Below, in pieces: positions 62,745-64,000 of a DNA stretch of 64,000 bases. Position 1 is the stretch's first letter. Each line of letters starts with the position of its first letter. The notes below the pieces were generated by a model. That model searched no databases, was not told the DNA's origin, and worked only from the letters and a program-made list of their open reading frames with translations. The stretch comes from Vespula vulgaris (Eukaryota > Arthropoda > Insecta > Hymenoptera > Vespidae), in NCBI RefSeq assembly GCF_905475345.1, contig NC_066594.1, positions 6,260,001 through 6,324,000 of the forward strand, given 5' to 3'. The position numbers and the translations under genes were made by a program.

Positions 62745-63027
62745 CAAAGTTCTTGAGAGATGACACAGCTCGTTCTATTTTATTTGTTTCTATTTTTTTC
62801 GCCGTTGCCTCGCATATCTAATTATTTCTAATTACTCAAATAGAACCTAGCGTAATTACTCACGTTGATATGTCCTGCTCATCTCGTATACGCGAGTTTT
62901 CTTTCGGTACGACGACCGTAGTACTCGACGACATATGTATATCCAGGACAGAATGGTAGTCATCGCAATTATCGAGGTCGGTCCGATGGTTTTATACACG
63001 TCATACAAATCTCCGTGTTTGTTCGTT
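62237..63027 (-). CDS. Unrecognised single-pass membrane protein, last two coding exons
   Basis: Exon 63027-62864 (acceptor TTTATAG, donor CAAC/GTGAGT) joins in phase 1 to exon 62346-62237 (acceptor CTTTGCAG), ending in TGA at 62239-62237. The encoded part has HGDLYDVYKTIGPTS, one hydrophobic helix (SIIAMTTILSWIYICRRVL), a basic tail SSYRKKTRVYEMSRTYQHYV, then NEEIYGDGDVLNAI and a Lys-rich end. The helix followed by basic residues suggests a small membrane protein with a cytosolic or matrix-side tail. The N-terminal exon must end in phase 2. No matching exon is seen up to 64000, so it likely lies outside the window. I do not recognise the family. Confidence 0.6.
62697..62742. repeat. (GA)n microsatellite
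   Basis: About 23 AG units in the intron of the minus-strand membrane protein gene. A (TA)n run at 62567-62602 lies in the same intron. Confidence 0.9.
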
Positions 63028-64000
63028 CTATAAACCAAAATAAAATAAATATAGGTACGTTAATCTCACACACGCACATATGTACACACACATGTATATA
63101 TACACATACACGTACACATATATCCATATGTACATTGGTAACACGTAGGTGTATATTTATTTAGTCGTCAAACGAATTGTACGCTTTAACGTAGAAACGA
63201 ATGGATGAAAACGAGGATGAAAATGAAAAGAAATAGAATAAAACAAAAAAGTACAAAAGCAAAAAAAAAATATATATATATATATTGATAAATTTTCGTT
63301 CGATATCGTGCCGTTCTCACTTCTATCGATGAAATCACAATGACACCACTCCGTTCGTTTTTGCATTCAATAAAGTTCATTTAAGACTTTTCAAAAATAT
63401 TTATTCCCGCACGATTCATCGTAAATTATAATTACAAAAGTTTCTCATCTGATTCGTCTCGTTTTCGCAATGTTTTCATTTCTATAAAATCCGTCTGTTA
63501 ATCTAGAAATTTTTACGACGAGAGATATTTTTTCTTCGATACTTTCCAACGACATTATTAAATTTCAATATTTAATTGATATCTCGTTATAATACCGTGC
63601 AGTATATAAATTCATTTTGATAATGACTGATATGTAACATACGATTTAAAAAAAAAAAAGAAAAAAAAATAAGCATCAGAAAGATATCAGATACGTGAAC
63701 GAAAGAGAAAGAGAGATAGAAAGAACGGTCATATTTTTAATGTGATTTTAAGTTGCTCGTAAAATTGTATTCTAAAGTCTTCTAGTAAAATAAAAAGAAA
63801 AAGAAGGAAAAGTAAATGAATAAAAAGAAAAACGAAAGAAAATTATCGTAGATAAGAAAATCTCCGTCACTGATATACACCTACTTATTTTACGCTAACT
63901 CGACATTCTTTTAACGTTTTAACGAAGTCGCAAACGAAAGAATAGATAAGTAATGTCTTTCAACTTATATATGTACATGTAATATATACATATGTATATT
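63028..64000. other. Upstream intron of the minus-strand gene, nothing recognised
   Basis: AT-rich sequence with (CA)-type repeats at 63067-63120. A minus-strand open frame near 63380-63320 (MNFIECKNERSGVIVISSIE before GTGAGA) was considered as a first exon. Its donor phase (0) does not match the phase 2 acceptor of the exon at 63027. Confidence 0.4.

Noticed and set aside
63320..63380. Candidate first exon of the minus-strand membrane protein gene
   Set aside because: The donor phase does not match the phase 2 acceptor of the next exon in any open frame.

Overview
This is animal nuclear DNA, most likely from an insect and probably a hymenopteran. It is AT-rich, with GT-AG introns, long introns, many microsatellites ((TA)n, (GA)n, (CA)n, trinucleotides) and insect-type orthologues. 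The hymenopteran placement is an inference from composition and gene structure; only the gene identities are read from the sequence. There are no bacterial operons, CRISPR arrays or rRNA/tRNA genes that I can see.

Layout. (1) 1-18.5 kb, + strand: the 3' part of sticks-and-stones (sns, nephrin-like immunoglobulin adhesion receptor). It enters at Ig domain 2 and runs to the stop codon at 18541-18543; the signal peptide and first Ig domain lie upstream of the window. I place 16 exons with matching splice phases, including two consecutive exons that each encode a transmembrane helix. (2) 18.6-31.5 kb: a repeat-rich intergenic stretch without a convincing gene, containing one compact regulatory-looking island (30.5-30.6 kb). 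(3) 31.6-52.2 kb, + strand: the complete talin gene (rhea). It has two probable untranslated exons, 12 coding exons, about 2580 residues, and a FERM head, helical rod, THATCH (I/LWEQ) domain and dimerisation helix. Two further candidate exons would give a headless rod isoform and an isoform lacking the C-terminal actin-binding domain. (4) 55.35-57.03 kb, - strand: a complete five-exon spermidine synthase gene (292 residues), convergent with talin. (5) 57-64 kb: an AT-rich region holding a structured, unexplained island (59.0-59.34 kb), the microRNA miR-190 on the - strand (61.53-61.61 kb), a decayed inverted fragment of a talin exon (61.96-62.07 kb), and the last two coding exons of an unrecognised single-pass membrane protein gene on the - strand.

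How the genes relate. sns and talin both act in muscle attachment and cell-cell or cell-matrix adhesion (sns in myoblast fusion and nephrocyte junctions, talin as the integrin-actin linker), but they have separate promoters and their adjacency need not be functional. The most striking observation is that miR-190, known to be intronic in talin genes of flies and vertebrates, is here outside talin, on the opposite strand, about 360 bp from a relic of a talin exon. This looks like the trace of an inverted duplication or rearrangement that moved the microRNA out of its host gene.
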